DNA from: Eucalyptus grandis
Taxonomy: Eukaryota; Streptophyta; Magnoliopsida; Myrtales; Myrtaceae
Assembly (NCBI RefSeq): GCF_016545825.1
Contig: NC_052620.1
Coordinates: 16,430,001-16,494,000 of the forward strand
DNA length: 64,000 bases
Direction of reading: 5' to 3'
The notes under the pieces were generated by a model. That model had not been told where the DNA came from. It did not search any database and saw nothing but the letters and a program-made list of their open reading frames with translations. Both the position numbers and the translations under genes were made by a program. Shown here in pieces: positions 22,212-33,800 of this stretch; position 1 is the first letter of the stretch; every line of letters starts with the position of its first letter.

Positions 22212-22330
22212 GGACGATGGTAGTTGCCTGTGACCGAGTCTTGTTGTGTTTACGGTGGTGGTCGCACTGGGGTGGCGATAGTTGTTGGCTTGTCAAGTTT
22301 GATGGAGGCGGCTGAGTGTGATGGCAATGG
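22212..22330. repeat. G+T-rich dispersed repeat, copy 2
   Basis: Matches 17555-17720 over about 100 bp (TGTGACCGAGTCTTG, GTGGTGGTCGCACTGG, CTTGTCAAGTTTGATGG). Confidence 0.5.
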
Positions 22331-23859
22331 TTAGCGAGTACGGATGGCAGGTGGAGGGTGCTACTTTTTCTAGAATTTTGTTTTTTTTTTTTTTGGGGGG
22401 CCGCGGGAGAGAAGGGGGTTGCGTGTAAATATTATAATTATTGATTACTTATTTCTTGACATGAAATAATCATTTCAAGTAAATTAAAAGTCAATACAGA
22501 TAATAAATGGCGAGTTACCGTGTGAAGCGTCCGTGTCAGCTAACACCTTCAGCGATTTTAATGTAACGATATATATTAAACAGAATTCCAAAAGTTCAGG
22601 GTTTAAAAAAGAATAGTAATAAGAGACAGTGGAAAACTAGGTTCAAAGACCAATGGTCTCAACACCCCAAAATCAATTCCACATAATTTCCAGATCTACA
22701 TCATCTCATGATAAACTCAATATGTACATATACCTAGTTTTTAATGCCAACTGGTACAATAAAAATCCTTTTACTTTCGCCCTTTCCTAACCACAACTGA
22801 TCATCTATCTCGTCCCACGCAAGCTGAGGACGATTGGTCATTTCCAAAAGGTCTCCAGTCATTTAAAAAAAAAATTCAATAACTTGCTTTGAATTTTCTA
22901 TGAAAAGCAACTGATTTCTACGCATTCACCTTAGTAGCATTCATATCTTTTTTATTTCCCAACCGTCTCGTTGAAAAAATAGTCAGCATTAATTCGAGAA
23001 CTTAACGTTAGCCCCCACGATAATGCAATAAGTGAGGTGGATTGAGTGCTTGTGTCAAGATGAATGACAAACTGCTAAATGCTAAATCACAAGACACCAC
23101 GAAGCCTTACGCTCGACAATGGGATCGAGTGCTTGCTTTAGAAAGGCTTGTAGTTGCAATGTGAATCCTCCTCAGTCAAGACTTAAAATTGTTAAAACCT
23201 TAAGCATTCAGCGTTTTGTTTCCGTTCAATCTTTTTTCTTTAAACAGGGCCAATCTTGTGAAACACCCTATAAAACCTATGAAGTGGTTAAGTTCATACA
23301 TTTGATTTATGTGGATGATACCGACCAAGAGAAGCCTGCAAGCATTTAGTGAGATTTAAACAAGTGAACTATAATTCCAAAACTAGATATCTTCTAGTAC
23401 CCTAACTAAATATGCCAGTCCTACGCCTTAATTCTTATTATTAAACTAGTAATAATCCAAATCATGATGTCATTTTCTTGTTTCTGAATGGGCCCTTTTA
23501 CAATTCTTTTAGGCTTATGCTCTACTCTAAGTAAAAGAAATCTGATAAATTTTTATTTGCATATATAGGACAAATGACAATGAAGAACTCAAATCACGTA
23601 TTGATCAAAGTTATGAACATGCCTAAAATATTCCGGCCGAAAGTGAGTGAAGAAAAATGAGAACTTGAAATAATAAAATAATAAAAAGCAGCAAAAAGTT
23701 AAAACATCTTAGCTTTAAGAGATGAAAAATGTATTAATTGTTTATCATGATTAAGTGAGAGTAATGCCACTTGCTATGAGTAGAGTAGTGCCTGGATCTG
23801 AATTCAGACTGAGACGTCCATCTCTCTCTGCCTTTTTATCTTTCGACAACGTCAGGTCA
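22331..23859. other. Intergenic, no gene seen
   Basis: No frame with a recognisable product. A 76-codon frame at 23119-23349 has no domain and no supporting signals. Confidence 0.45.
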
Positions 23860-24058
23860 ACCATTGTGAAACCAAGGTAGTGACTGACAGCGCAAACCGT
23901 TGAAATCTCAAGTGCCTCATGCAGATCCGGTCAACCTTGTTCAACACTGGTGTTTCCACATTTCACCATTGTGAATCCAAGGTAGTGCTTGACAGTACGA
24001 ACTGGTGAAATCTCAAGGGCCTCATACAGACCCGGTCCAACCTGTTTCCACATTTCCA
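23860..24058. repeat. Two tandem copies of a 106-bp unit
   Basis: Units start at 23860 (ACCATTGTGAAACCAAGG) and 23966 (ACCATTGTGAATCCAAGG) and stay alike through TCTCAAGxGCCTCATxCAGA to TGTTTCCACATTTC. No known function. Confidence 0.9.
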
Positions 24059-25173
24059 ACTCCTTTTTTGTCTACTCTCTCTCTTTCTCTCTCTCTCTGA
24101 GAGTAGACTGAGCTACACAATCCGTCCAATATCTTTCTTCTTTTTGGGGTCAATTTGCCATAAAGTCTCATATAGAAATGCAGGCGTAGAGGAATGCTTC
24201 CCACAGAATCTGATGAAGAGATATGCTCATACTTGAAGTCATTTGACATTGGCAAAAATAAATATTTATCCATAGAATTAGAGATAGCAACAGTAGAGAA
24301 AAAAAAGTTTATAAGTTATTTGCTTGAATGACTTATAAATTAGTCATTGAACAGAGGACCGTATGGTGCGATTCACTCATATTCATCAGTGTCCGTGATA
24401 GACTCTCCACAGTGTTTATGTTATTCTTTCAATATGACATACAACTAATTACTTAGCGTGGTAAGTTCATATATATCAAAATAAAAAGTTGAAAGGACTA
24501 GCAGTTTCGCATTCTTATTAGTAAGTATGACACCAATTCTTTGGTGATCTTATTACTTATAGTCAGAAAACAATGGAATACCAAACCACAGCCACAGATA
24601 TAAAATTTATTAGTGTATCCATCTTACTGATAACAAATTACACCCATCGTCTAGTCTCAAATGAAATTAAATTATTCTAGAGACATTTTTTTTTTTAAAT
24701 TAAAGACAAGTTAGTTCACCTTAAATGAATAAGCTTCGGTCTTACAGATTATTTTAGTAGATGAGTGGCATACGAGTTGAAAGTTTAATAGGTGGCCCAA
24801 ATGTGGCATGCCTATGTTGATAGTTCCCCAATATTTATCGCATTCATAAAGAAATATTTGGTTTGAGTAATAAACATTTTTATTGTTAAAGTCTTAAGTA
24901 ATAAAAAAGTGTCAAGTTAAAACAAAAATTGATCGTGTATTGATAATAAAAAATATCCTGACTGGTTGCCATAACCTAAAAAAAAAAAAAAAAAAATCCT
25001 CGAGATCTTTATCATTCGTGTGTGTGTATATAGCTTGCCAATTGTTTGAGAAATATCCAACAAAGATTCCAATATATATATGGTCGTAGATAAAATAAAA
25101 TAAAAACCCCTACATCTAGTATGCAACCCTAGTGGTACAGTGGTCACTTGAAACCATCACGACATATAGAAAG
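24059..25173. other. Intergenic, no gene seen
   Basis: Short CT run near 24075-24098. The remainder is A+T-rich without a supported gene. Confidence 0.45.
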
Positions 25174-25340
25174 TAGGGGTGAGCATGGTTTGGGTGGGCA
25201 GTTCCCACCTTGGAATTGGGAATCGCCCACTAAAGACTGATTCCGAAAAATTGGAACTGAAACTCGCTTGTTGATTCCATGGATCCACCAAGGAACCGAA
25301 TTTCCATTCCGGTTCGATTCCCAAGTGGGTCCACGGAATT
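25174..25340. mobile_element. hAT-type element fragment
   Basis: Starts TAGGGGTGAGCATGG, continues GGGCAGTTCCCACC, ATTGGAACTGAAACTCGC and CATGGATCCACC, colinear with the left end of the intact element at 62170. It stops at 25340, where a reversed gypsy LTR begins, so that LTR probably inserted into it. Confidence 0.75.
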
Positions 25341-25660
25341 TGTCACGCCCCGATCCCTAAGTGCATGTCCATCCCTTAGTGGTCGATTAAATTGTGACGT
25401 CCCAGGACACGTCGCCGACCCATTCATTTTAATGCGTATGTGGAAGTACATAAATAAATCCCCAAATAACACAAAGATGGGATAAAAAAGCAGGACCAAA
25501 ATTTTGAAAACCACAACACACCTTTAGACAAAGCTGGCTAGTTTATTTACAGTACTAGTTTAGACACAAAAGATCTACAAAAGTTCGGTCCTCAAAACAA
25601 AGCTACCTGACGATCAGCTAGTTGGACTCATTTGCCGATCTATTAACCAAAATATCACAC
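25341..25660 (-). mobile_element. Gypsy LTR fragment, reversed, same family as 948-5271
   Basis: Begins TGTCACGCCCCGATCC and continues TTAAATTGTGACGTCCC and GTCGCCGACCCATTC, the reverse complement of the last part of the solo LTR (5160-5271). The match then fades. The far end is a guess. Confidence 0.75.
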
Positions 25661-25979
25661 ATATGAATTTACACACATCCAGTTAGAAATTTCTTACGCC
25701 TAAGCACTTTTATGACCTTATGCTTACTTGTACATCCACGAACATTTATAAAAGTTCATAAACTTTTGTTAAAAGAGATACCACTTCTTATGTTCGTATA
25801 GGTGAATTTCTTAACTTATTATCATAGCATTGCCCTGCTAAAGCCTGAACTTCATTAAGAATGCTTTCTTACACTTACCTCCTAACTCTCCTTGCATACT
25901 AACCTTGTGCCCCAATGCTTGATTACTGTCAAGATATAATAACTTCTTCTACCCACTAAACTTTGACAAAATTCATTAG

Positions 25980-27900
25980 AAATTGTAAAATTGGGTTTCC
26001 ATTGTGCTTGACAATTATCAATTTGTCTAAGATCTTTTTGCAATATTGCTAGCTAAACCTCTCAAGAGCCCCATAATGAATGGATCAATCAACTTATTAT
26101 TTGTCCAAACATTAATTACTAAAACAATTACATCAGTCCTTAATTGTCTAACATTCTCATGTTGCAAGTCAATGCCTGGATTTTTTACCGTATATTGTAC
26201 TATATGCCTTAACATTGTTACCTCACATAGCAATGTAAAGATATGTTTGCTATTGGTTGAGGTCATAATTCTTTATCCAATAGCAAATTCCGTAGCTATT
26301 CAACCTCTTTACTAGCTGTTGATTATGCTATAAATTCATATTCCATCATTGAATGATACATGTTTGCTTCTTTGATGCCCAAAAGACTATACCACCTAAG
26401 CTGTCCATACCCATCCTTTGGAGTCGGCTCTTCCATAAAGAGCATAAGGCTATATTTGGTCTAGTTAATGTATAACATAAATCATACTTCCAATTGCACT
26501 AACATATTCTAATTGCACTAAATTTTGCCAAGTGTTTTCCATCAATTTAATTGATGCATTATGCAGTACGTTTGACTTTAATTCCCAAATGGATATTTTT
26601 AAATAAGTTTCTCCACAAATTGGCCTTAACAAAGCATGGATAATTCTTCCTTGACACCTCCTTTCATCATTAATCGCTTCTTTTCAAAATGATGTATCTC
26701 TAGATATCATTGCCTCACTGAACATTCTTGGATCTTCATCCACGAAAGTTACAAAATTAGAACCAAAATCTTCCGTTTTCTACGCTTTTTGACTTCTTGG
26801 CTCACTTGAAGAATCAAACAAATTTTTTTTACTTAATGAAGGATTACTTGTGTTAATTGTTGTTTGTGAATATGTCGAGATATCACTTGAATCTTTAAGA
26901 AATTCGAGTTCAAGATATTTAATATATTTTGATTCCACAACATTATTAGATTCAACATCTAATAATTGATAAGCTTTAGAATTTTCAAAACATCCAACAA
27001 AATATTTTTTACTAATTTAGTACACTTTAAAGTATTGGATATTTTGTACCCTTCCTTTCCATAATTTAATGGAGATATCTTAAACTTCTTTGAACAAAGT
27101 TGTTATGAACATGACATGCAGTAAGAAGTCTTTTCTTTACAAATTGATTGCAATTGTTTTTTGTAAGATCATGGAATTAACCACATCTACCTAAATTTGA
27201 TCTTTCTTTTTATCAATCCATTTTGTTGTAGTATATACGGTGCATTTGCTTGATGCACAATACCATTTAATTCGTAAATATCAAAATGCACTAGTTTAAG
27301 TACCTTAGTAGATCTTTCCACATTTGAGAACGATTTCTTAGTCATATTTGCTTGTAAGTATATTCTTCAGTCTTTCTTATTCAGATTATCATATAATATC
27401 ATACCGTTTTTATTCACAAATCTCAATTTATTATAGCCAACATGAGATAATATGTGATGTCATAAGGAAGATGACTTAAGCATAAAAATTGAAACAAAAG
27501 TTTCATTAATACTTATCTGTCAAGACCATGAGTACTTGATGCAACCATTGTCTCCATTTTCATGAAAATATTCCTTAACATTCTTGGGAATTTTTGTTGG
27601 TACATGAAGATAAGACGGCAGTTTATATTTTTTTTTGATATTTTGATGCATGATGAAGATAACTATTTATAAGGTATTATTTGCCCCCAAGTATTATTAC
27701 TGTCGGATGTAAAACAAATATACCTCTACGACATACATTAAAGTCACAGAGAAATGAGTTCAAGAATTACTTAATTTCCCTTTTGGAATTTTACCTTGAA
27801 TGAATTGCCAAACTTGTGTGTAAAAAGAGAGAATGTTATGAAGAGGAGAAAATTGTTTTTTGAAAAGTTGTGATGAACAATATATGATTTGGTCCTAGTT
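25980..27900 (-). pseudogene. Copia pol remnant (element E) with internal deletions
   Basis: Reading the minus strand from high to low coordinates, the order is that of copia pol. Near 27400-27450 is a region like the pre-integrase block before the integrase. Near 27215-27245, QQNG in a PYxxQQNG context comes from the end of the integrase. Near 26930-26990, ENSKAY with a following LD is the stretch between integrase and RT. Near 26690, SFWKEAINDE is the start of the RT domain. At 26500-26550, LEYVSAIG, and at 26027-26320, DPFIMGLLRGL, come from the RNase H end. The middle of RT is missing: FWKEAINDE is followed within about 150 bp by the RNase H part. Many stops and shifts show it is long dead. 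No LTR was identified. Confidence 0.75.
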
Positions 27901-29660
27901 ATAGACAATCAATTAATACATCTTTTGAGAGTAAGTACCTTATTCTCATTTTATATAATTAATCGTCACTTCTATTCATGTCAAAAATCACTTCTTTTCA
28001 TATCAATGTATATTATGAAATGGCAAATGAGATAACATTTAGCTTAAGAGTCATTTTGACTGGATTCATGCGCTTCTAGATGTTCATGGGTATCAGCCAA
28101 GGGGGGGAGAAGATCAATGTGCTTATTTCTTCATAATGTCATTCTCGAAAAATATTGGTGTTGAATTTAGAGAACACATGAATAGTGGGCGACGACATGT
28201 TTTCTGTGTTTTTCCTCTCTCTCTTTTTTCCTCAATTAAGAGAGAATATTAAATATGAACGACCATTAGGTGAAATGAATGTTGGTTTGGGGCATTTATA
28301 AATGCGATAGACACTGGTATATAAAAAGTTCCTTTCTATCTGACGGCTTTAGCAAAATATGGACGCAGAAAAAGTAGCTTAGTGAGTGCATTTTTGTCAT
28401 TGTATACCGATGACTGGTACTAATGAAATAAAAATAAAGAAAATAAGGCTCTTCATAATTTATTTATTTATTATTCGACCCAAAAAATACTTTTAGTTTT
28501 TTTATAATCAAAGATGGGTTGGGCAACCAACTTATCTATTCTTCTAAGCATTATGACAAAAGTTTCACACTCGCTCTAAAATGATCAGTTTGAATAATAG
28601 TTCCTCAATCCACTCATAGAAATCTCAAAGTTTCTCAACATGAACTTCGTACTTTGGATTAATAGCAAAATAAAATAAGTAAATAATCATCGGTTGCTGG
28701 TGCTCGTCTTTGTATCTTTTCCTTTTGTCCTCTTTCTCCTTTTTAGCCTCAGAGGGAAGGTGGATTCGCATTCCTCTTAGGAGAAATTACACGCAAGTGC
28801 AGTAAAGTAATGGTCATCAGGTGCCACGTTGATACACCAGAATTTCTCCATGAACGCAAGAGAAAGAACAAAGCAAAGAACTCAATTTCTGGGAAGGTTA
28901 CTTTACATGATTCCATAAGGGAAAATTGCACCAAAATTCCTAAACCATTTTGTAGGTAGCACAGTCGAGTTCTATACGTTTTAAAAATATATATATAATT
29001 GAATCTGAAATGTTTTAAAAACACGGAGATTCAAGTTCTAATTTCGTTGTGGTAGCATCTGGTAGACACAATTTCGGACTATTTGGATTTCACACAAAGT
29101 TAAGCATTATTCTTTTATGACTGGGACATGGTCATGGAGATCGGCGGCCTTAATTTTTATAAAGCAACTTGCAGCCACATGAATTGGTTAAGTCCGAACA
29201 CTTGGCTAGTGAAGTGGTTCTTTCCCTACGTAATTTGTACGTAGTTGACAGAATTTAAATAGGTTATGTCCAGATCTTGAGTTGGAAATCTCGCAATATC
29301 CCAATCAACTACACCAACCCGAGGGTTTCATTAAGCATTATTTTAACCCAATAATAAAACATGTGAGTTATGTCTATCCCAGACTGTAAATTGGCTATCA
29401 ACTGAAATTAAAACTTAAATTTTATTCCTAGTCTAGCGCACATCCAATCTAAACTAATAGCGTAGAACTTGATCCTAGACCTCAATTCGACCCATAAAAA
29501 TGTCAATTATTCATTTAAACTGAAATTCATTAGAATAATAGGACCCATGCGGCAAACTTCAAGCAGTAAAAGGTAGTTTTCAAAAGACTAGCTAAATTCT
29601 AATCCTCATCCGATCAACAAAAAAATGATGAAATGCGAAATCGAAAATTCAATAGCGTTC
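27901..29660. other. Intergenic, no gene seen
   Basis: A+T-rich sequence; a 91-codon frame at 28749-29024 (minus) has no domain. No splice-linked coding blocks recognised. Confidence 0.45.
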
Positions 29661-29672
29661 TTTCCATGGTCG

Positions 29673-30126
29673 TAGGCATCTAATGTTGATCGACCAAAAC
29701 TTTGATTGAATCTAGAGGATTAGATTTGATTGTTGGTTATTTAGACTTGGCATTTAAGCCAGCCAATCCAGCAGAGGGGTTTACACCCACCCCTTTTTAT
29801 CCCAAATGTGGGAAACTATTATACCTATCTACCAACGGTGGCTAAGGTCAAAACTTTGACATGGTGTCTATCTTCACCATCGAAATCCCCTAATTCTCAG
29901 GTTAATATTTGTCTTCCCAATAGGGAGGGAATATGGGGGTGACGTTGCGAGTTCTTTTATCCAAGAGCAGATCTCTTGCCTATTTCTTTTTCTTGGGTCT
30001 TTTAAGGACCTAGTCAGGTTTAGTAGGCATCTAATGTTGATTGACCAAAACTACCCGGTCAGGTCCAATAGGCATCTAATGTTGATTGACCAAAACTTTG
30101 ATTGAATCTAGAGGATTAGATTTGAG
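29673..30126. repeat. Dispersed direct repeats of a ~55-bp unit
   Basis: AGGCATCTAATGTTGAT followed by GACCAAAACT occurs at about 29673, 30023 and 30068. The first and third copies continue together through TTGATTGAATCTAGAGGATT. About 350 bp of other sequence lies between the first and second. Confidence 0.9.
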
Positions 30127-30430
30127 ATTTAACAATGAGATTCAGGGTTTTATTTTAAATCCCTTTTTGCTTGATTAGAGCCCTATGGTTTTGGTCTAAA
30201 TTGTACTTATATGGCGCAAATAGGATAACACCCCCTCGAATTCATTACTTAATTGCACATATTCACATAAATCCTTCAAAAATTTTGATGTAATTTACTA
30301 AATCGATATGTATTCTCAAGTTCTTTTTTGGAAAAGAATATAAAAAAAAAATGACTAAAATACGATGCTTGTTTTCATGTCATATCAAAATTAAAAAAGA
30401 AAAAAAAAAGAAGGGAAGTTAAGGATACAA

Positions 30431-30654
30431 GGCTTTGTTTATTTCGTGAAAATGAATGATATAGAAAATATTTTTTTTTTATAAATAATTACTTGTATCA
30501 AATAATTAGTTCTCATTATCGACAATAATTCATATCTAAATATTTTTTTGGATGAGGACTAATACTTTTCTATCTATTTTATTTTTATCTATGATATAAG
30601 TGATAATTTTGAGGAAAATATTTTTCATATCATTAATTTTCTGTTAAACAAACG
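30431..30654. mobile_element. Small TIR element (MITE), AAAATGAATGAT family
   Basis: Ends are TTTGTTTATTTCGTGAAAAT and CTGTTAAACAAACG, with an A+T-rich interior containing TTATCGACAATAATTCATA. It is alike to 41486-41730, 43693-43901 and 45318-45511. No coding capacity. Confidence 0.65.
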
Positions 30655-31245
30655 TAGTATATATTCATAGTAACAAAAACTTGGGGCCTAGAGTGCAACA
30701 AATTTAGGTCAACAAGATGGGAGGAATGTGCAATTTCTGCTTAATAGGGGACCGAAAAGACTAAAGTGAACACGACATCCACAAGCGGAGCAGAAACTAG
30801 AAAAGCTGATCTGACGTACTCCACAAAGAATCCCACTCCAAATAAATAATACTCAGCAGCCAGACAATTCATAGAACAACGCGACGCGAGCTAAGTGTTC
30901 TTCATTTCTCATATCCAATTGGCTCTTTATTTCTTCCTTCTTTTTTACATCATATTGAAATATTTTAGCCCTTTCGATCCGACATATGTTTTGCTCTCCT
31001 ATATTATTCCTTAACCTTAAGTGACCTTTTTTATTGAATTTTTGGGTGGGTCTCTGATTGAAATTTTTTTAATTAGGGTTACTCGGAAAGTTTTGTTCTC
31101 GTAAAAATTTGACTACCAAAAAATATTTTCCCCCTTTTTTCAGAATTTGAATCATTTAAGAAAATGAGTCAATAAACCAAATGAAAATCTTTTTTAAGTG
31201 TTGATTTAGTCCGGACTTACGTTACCGTCACTTAGAGCCCGATCC

Positions 31246-31710
31246 CTAACGGTCGGACCCAGGTCTCTCTGAGGACGAGTTCTCAGAGAACCATGAAACC
31301 AACATCCGGACCCAGGTCTGAAAATGTTCAATTTGAGTGAAACAAACAGAACATGAGAACGAATTTCGGGAGGGTGGAGGGGGGCATACTTGCTCGGACT
31401 TCTCTGGTGCGGTTGCGGACAGTGAGATACCGGCCATTTTAGAGAGCCCCAAAGGGTATCGAGCCAAGCTAGTTGGGTCCAAAACGTCAAAGCACCATTC
31501 CAACTTTAATCTGCCTCTCTCTTTTAGCTCCAGTTTGTCAAAGAAGAGACATAACAATATCACCGGATGTTCTACACTATTTATGATCACCATGGCTTGC
31601 ATCTGAGCATGTCTTTCTGCAGCTTCAAAACCAGCATATGTTTGACTTTTATCCTTATATAACTGAATCAATCGACAACAAAAATTAAATCGAAGCTCCC
31701 CCGCTCCCAC
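31246..31710 (-). other. Unidentified 154-codon open frame
   Basis: This minus-strand frame encodes a Cys-containing product (GELRFNFCCRLIQLYKDK near the start) with no domain I recognise. It lies about 330 bp downstream of the MYB gene on the same strand. The sequence is less A+T-rich than its surroundings. No splice partners were found and the end is low in complexity. It may be an exon of an unrecognised gene, an old gene fragment, or chance. Confidence 0.2.
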
Positions 31711-32035
31711 ATGTCTTGTATCTCGAACGCCTGAGTTTATCGCTCAGCTACGGAATGAGTAACATGTGAGAGATAATTTGATCATTTCGAGTGAGATTGA
31801 TTCTTAAAGAATTCCCATATTCCATGAGCAATTATTCCGTTGCCAATTAGCTTATTCCGAAAAGGCGACACAGAAGAAAGAGGAAGTGAAAAACTGATAT
31901 CAGTTCAAGAAAAGCTATGTGAGAGATGGACAGCATCATGATCAACAACAGGCAACTAGGTTTTGCTGTTAAACAGTGACAAAAAATTCTTTAGCTAGGT
32001 GAACTTTCTCAGGTCGCATCCGATTGATGTATGTG

Positions 32036-33392
32036 TTACTGCGGCCCAAAGTACATCAATTCCCTGAAAGGCTCGGAACAATCTTTCTGAATCTCTGGTC
32101 GGCAAGGCTCATACTTGGAGACCGTCGATGGATCAACTAAAGAGCTCATGTCATTCCAACTGTAGCTGCTCTCTGGAGTGCTGCTCGCTTGACTGCTACA
32201 GTTGCCGCAGAAAACTTCCAACAGCACATCTGAGCTCTGTTGGTTGCTATAGACCGCTTCATCTTCGCCAACGTCATTTGCGAAATATTGAAGCTCGTTC
32301 CATGCATTCGGAACAGCCTCTTGGGTGGTACTGATGAAGTTGGGATTTGATAACTGAGAGGTGTCGCAGCACATAGAGTTCACAGACTGGAAAGAACCAA
32401 GTCCGTTGCTCAAGGGTTCTGTGAGCATGTCAAACTTTAGTGAAGGAGAAGGAGGAATGTGAATAGGGTTTTGGAAATTGCCCAAAGTGCTAAAGACCGA
32501 TCTCAGGTGGTCTTCAGAGAATCGTGCTCCAACACAAGTAAGCAGATCGCTTTGTGATCCGTGTTGAGGGATGTTGGGAATTTCATGGAGAGCCGATGGA
32601 GTAGCGAAGTCTGGTAGCTGGGGCCAGTACTGGTTGTAATTGATGGTCCCGTTTCCGGCACCATTCACCATTGAACTTTCCTTATGATCTCTCTTTGTAG
32701 CTTCTTCCTTCAAACCATTCGTGATCCGTCCAGTGCTGCGCTCCTTTGGCTGCCGGCCGAAGAGCTTCTTCTTGAGCCTCGTGTTCCAATAGTTCTTAAT
32801 GTCGTTATCTGTCCTCCCTGGTAATTGCGCAGCAATGATGGACCACCTACATGAGCATCGAGCGAGAGAGAAAGTAAGCACTCGATTTGAATAGGCAAAA
32901 TTTGATGGCTAGAGCGACAACGAGTCTGATTATCTCGGGATATTTTTGACAAAGAATTAGAGGAAGAAGCTAATTAAATCACCTGCTTCCAATGGCGATA
33001 TAGAGACTACAAATTATGTTCTCTTCTTCCTCAGAGAAGGCGCCGTGCTTGAGGTTTGGCCGGAGATAATTGAGCCAACGAAGCCGACAGCTCTTACCAC
33101 ACCTCTTGAGGCCTATATTAACAAAACAAGCATCTTGAAGAATAAAAATCATTTTCTAAACTCAGCTAGGCGACCCTCGACTTGGTTCATCAAGAACAAA
33201 GTTGGAAAGGAAAAAAAAAGAGAAGAACCCGCTCTGCCTCGAAGCGTGGGACATACCGATCTTCTGTGGCAAGGCAATCCAGTTGCCGCCGGTGCCATGC
33301 TGCTCGATATAAGCCTTGAGTCTGGCATCTTCCTCGGGAGACCAAGGGCCTTTCTTGACATTGGCTTTGTCACAGCAAGGAGCTCTGCCCAT
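32036..33392 (-). CDS. R2R3-MYB transcription factor, subgroup 14 (MYB36/MYB68/MYB84-like)
   Basis: A nuclear DNA-binding regulator. Three exons join in frame: 33257-33392, 32983-33112 and 32036-32846, giving 358 residues. Donors are GTATGT and GTGATT; both acceptors end in AG. A 130-bp middle exon is typical of plant R2R3-MYB genes. The protein starts [17 protein letters not shown]. Repeat R2 has Trp17, Trp38 and Trp58; R3 has Phe71 (the usual replacement of the first Trp), Trp90 and Trp109. R3 contains [20 protein letters not shown], the recognition helix region. The C-terminal half is Ser/Asn-rich with a [12 protein letters not shown] motif (Trp near 319), like the SWEDISSLV ending of MYB84-type proteins. 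In Arabidopsis this clade directs endodermal Casparian strip formation (MYB36) and root or axillary meristem programmes. Which member this is cannot be told from sequence alone; both MYB repeats are intact. Confidence 0.95.
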
Positions 33393-33745
33393 GTTTTTCC
33401 TGCGTCTCGAAATTGTTATGGTGATTTCTTGAAGTGTGATTCGACCTCTCTCTTTTTTTCTTGAAGGGTAGATGTCAATCGGGGGGATAATGATAATGTT
33501 AATATATATGCACGCGAGAGAGAAGGGAGGGGAGAGACAATAATGGCTGGAGAAGGAAAGACATGGAGTTGGGCAACGAGATTTCAAAAAAGTAGGGATT
33601 AGAAAAGTAAAAAGAGGAAGCTTTATGAATATAATAATGGGGGGTATTTTGAAAATTGCCCCGAACAGGTCCCGGGGTCTTTCCTCTTGTCTTGTTATCC
33701 CAAGGATCGGGTTATACGCACTATCGCCATCCCGCATTGACTCTA

Positions 33746-33789
<44 letters not shown>

Positions 33790-33800
33790 ATTTAGGGTTC
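33393..33800 (-). promoter_or_regulatory. 5' flank of the MYB gene with (CT)n tract
   Basis: The region upstream of the MYB start codon holds a long (CT)n run at 33749-33780, on the coding strand a GA repeat about 360 bp upstream of the ATG. GA/CT tracts are common in plant 5' leaders and promoters. No TATA box could be chosen with confidence. Confidence 0.4.

Noticed and set aside
29160..29320. Possible second SINE
   Set aside because: Some tRNA-like phrases, but no B box, no poly(A) tail and no target duplication could be shown.
31700..31760. Possible tRNA gene (GCTCAGCTACGGAATG-like stretch)
   Set aside because: No cloverleaf could be drawn: no matching acceptor stem or T arm.
32128..32334. 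Plus-strand open frame within the MYB gene
   Set aside because: Antisense shadow of the third MYB exon.
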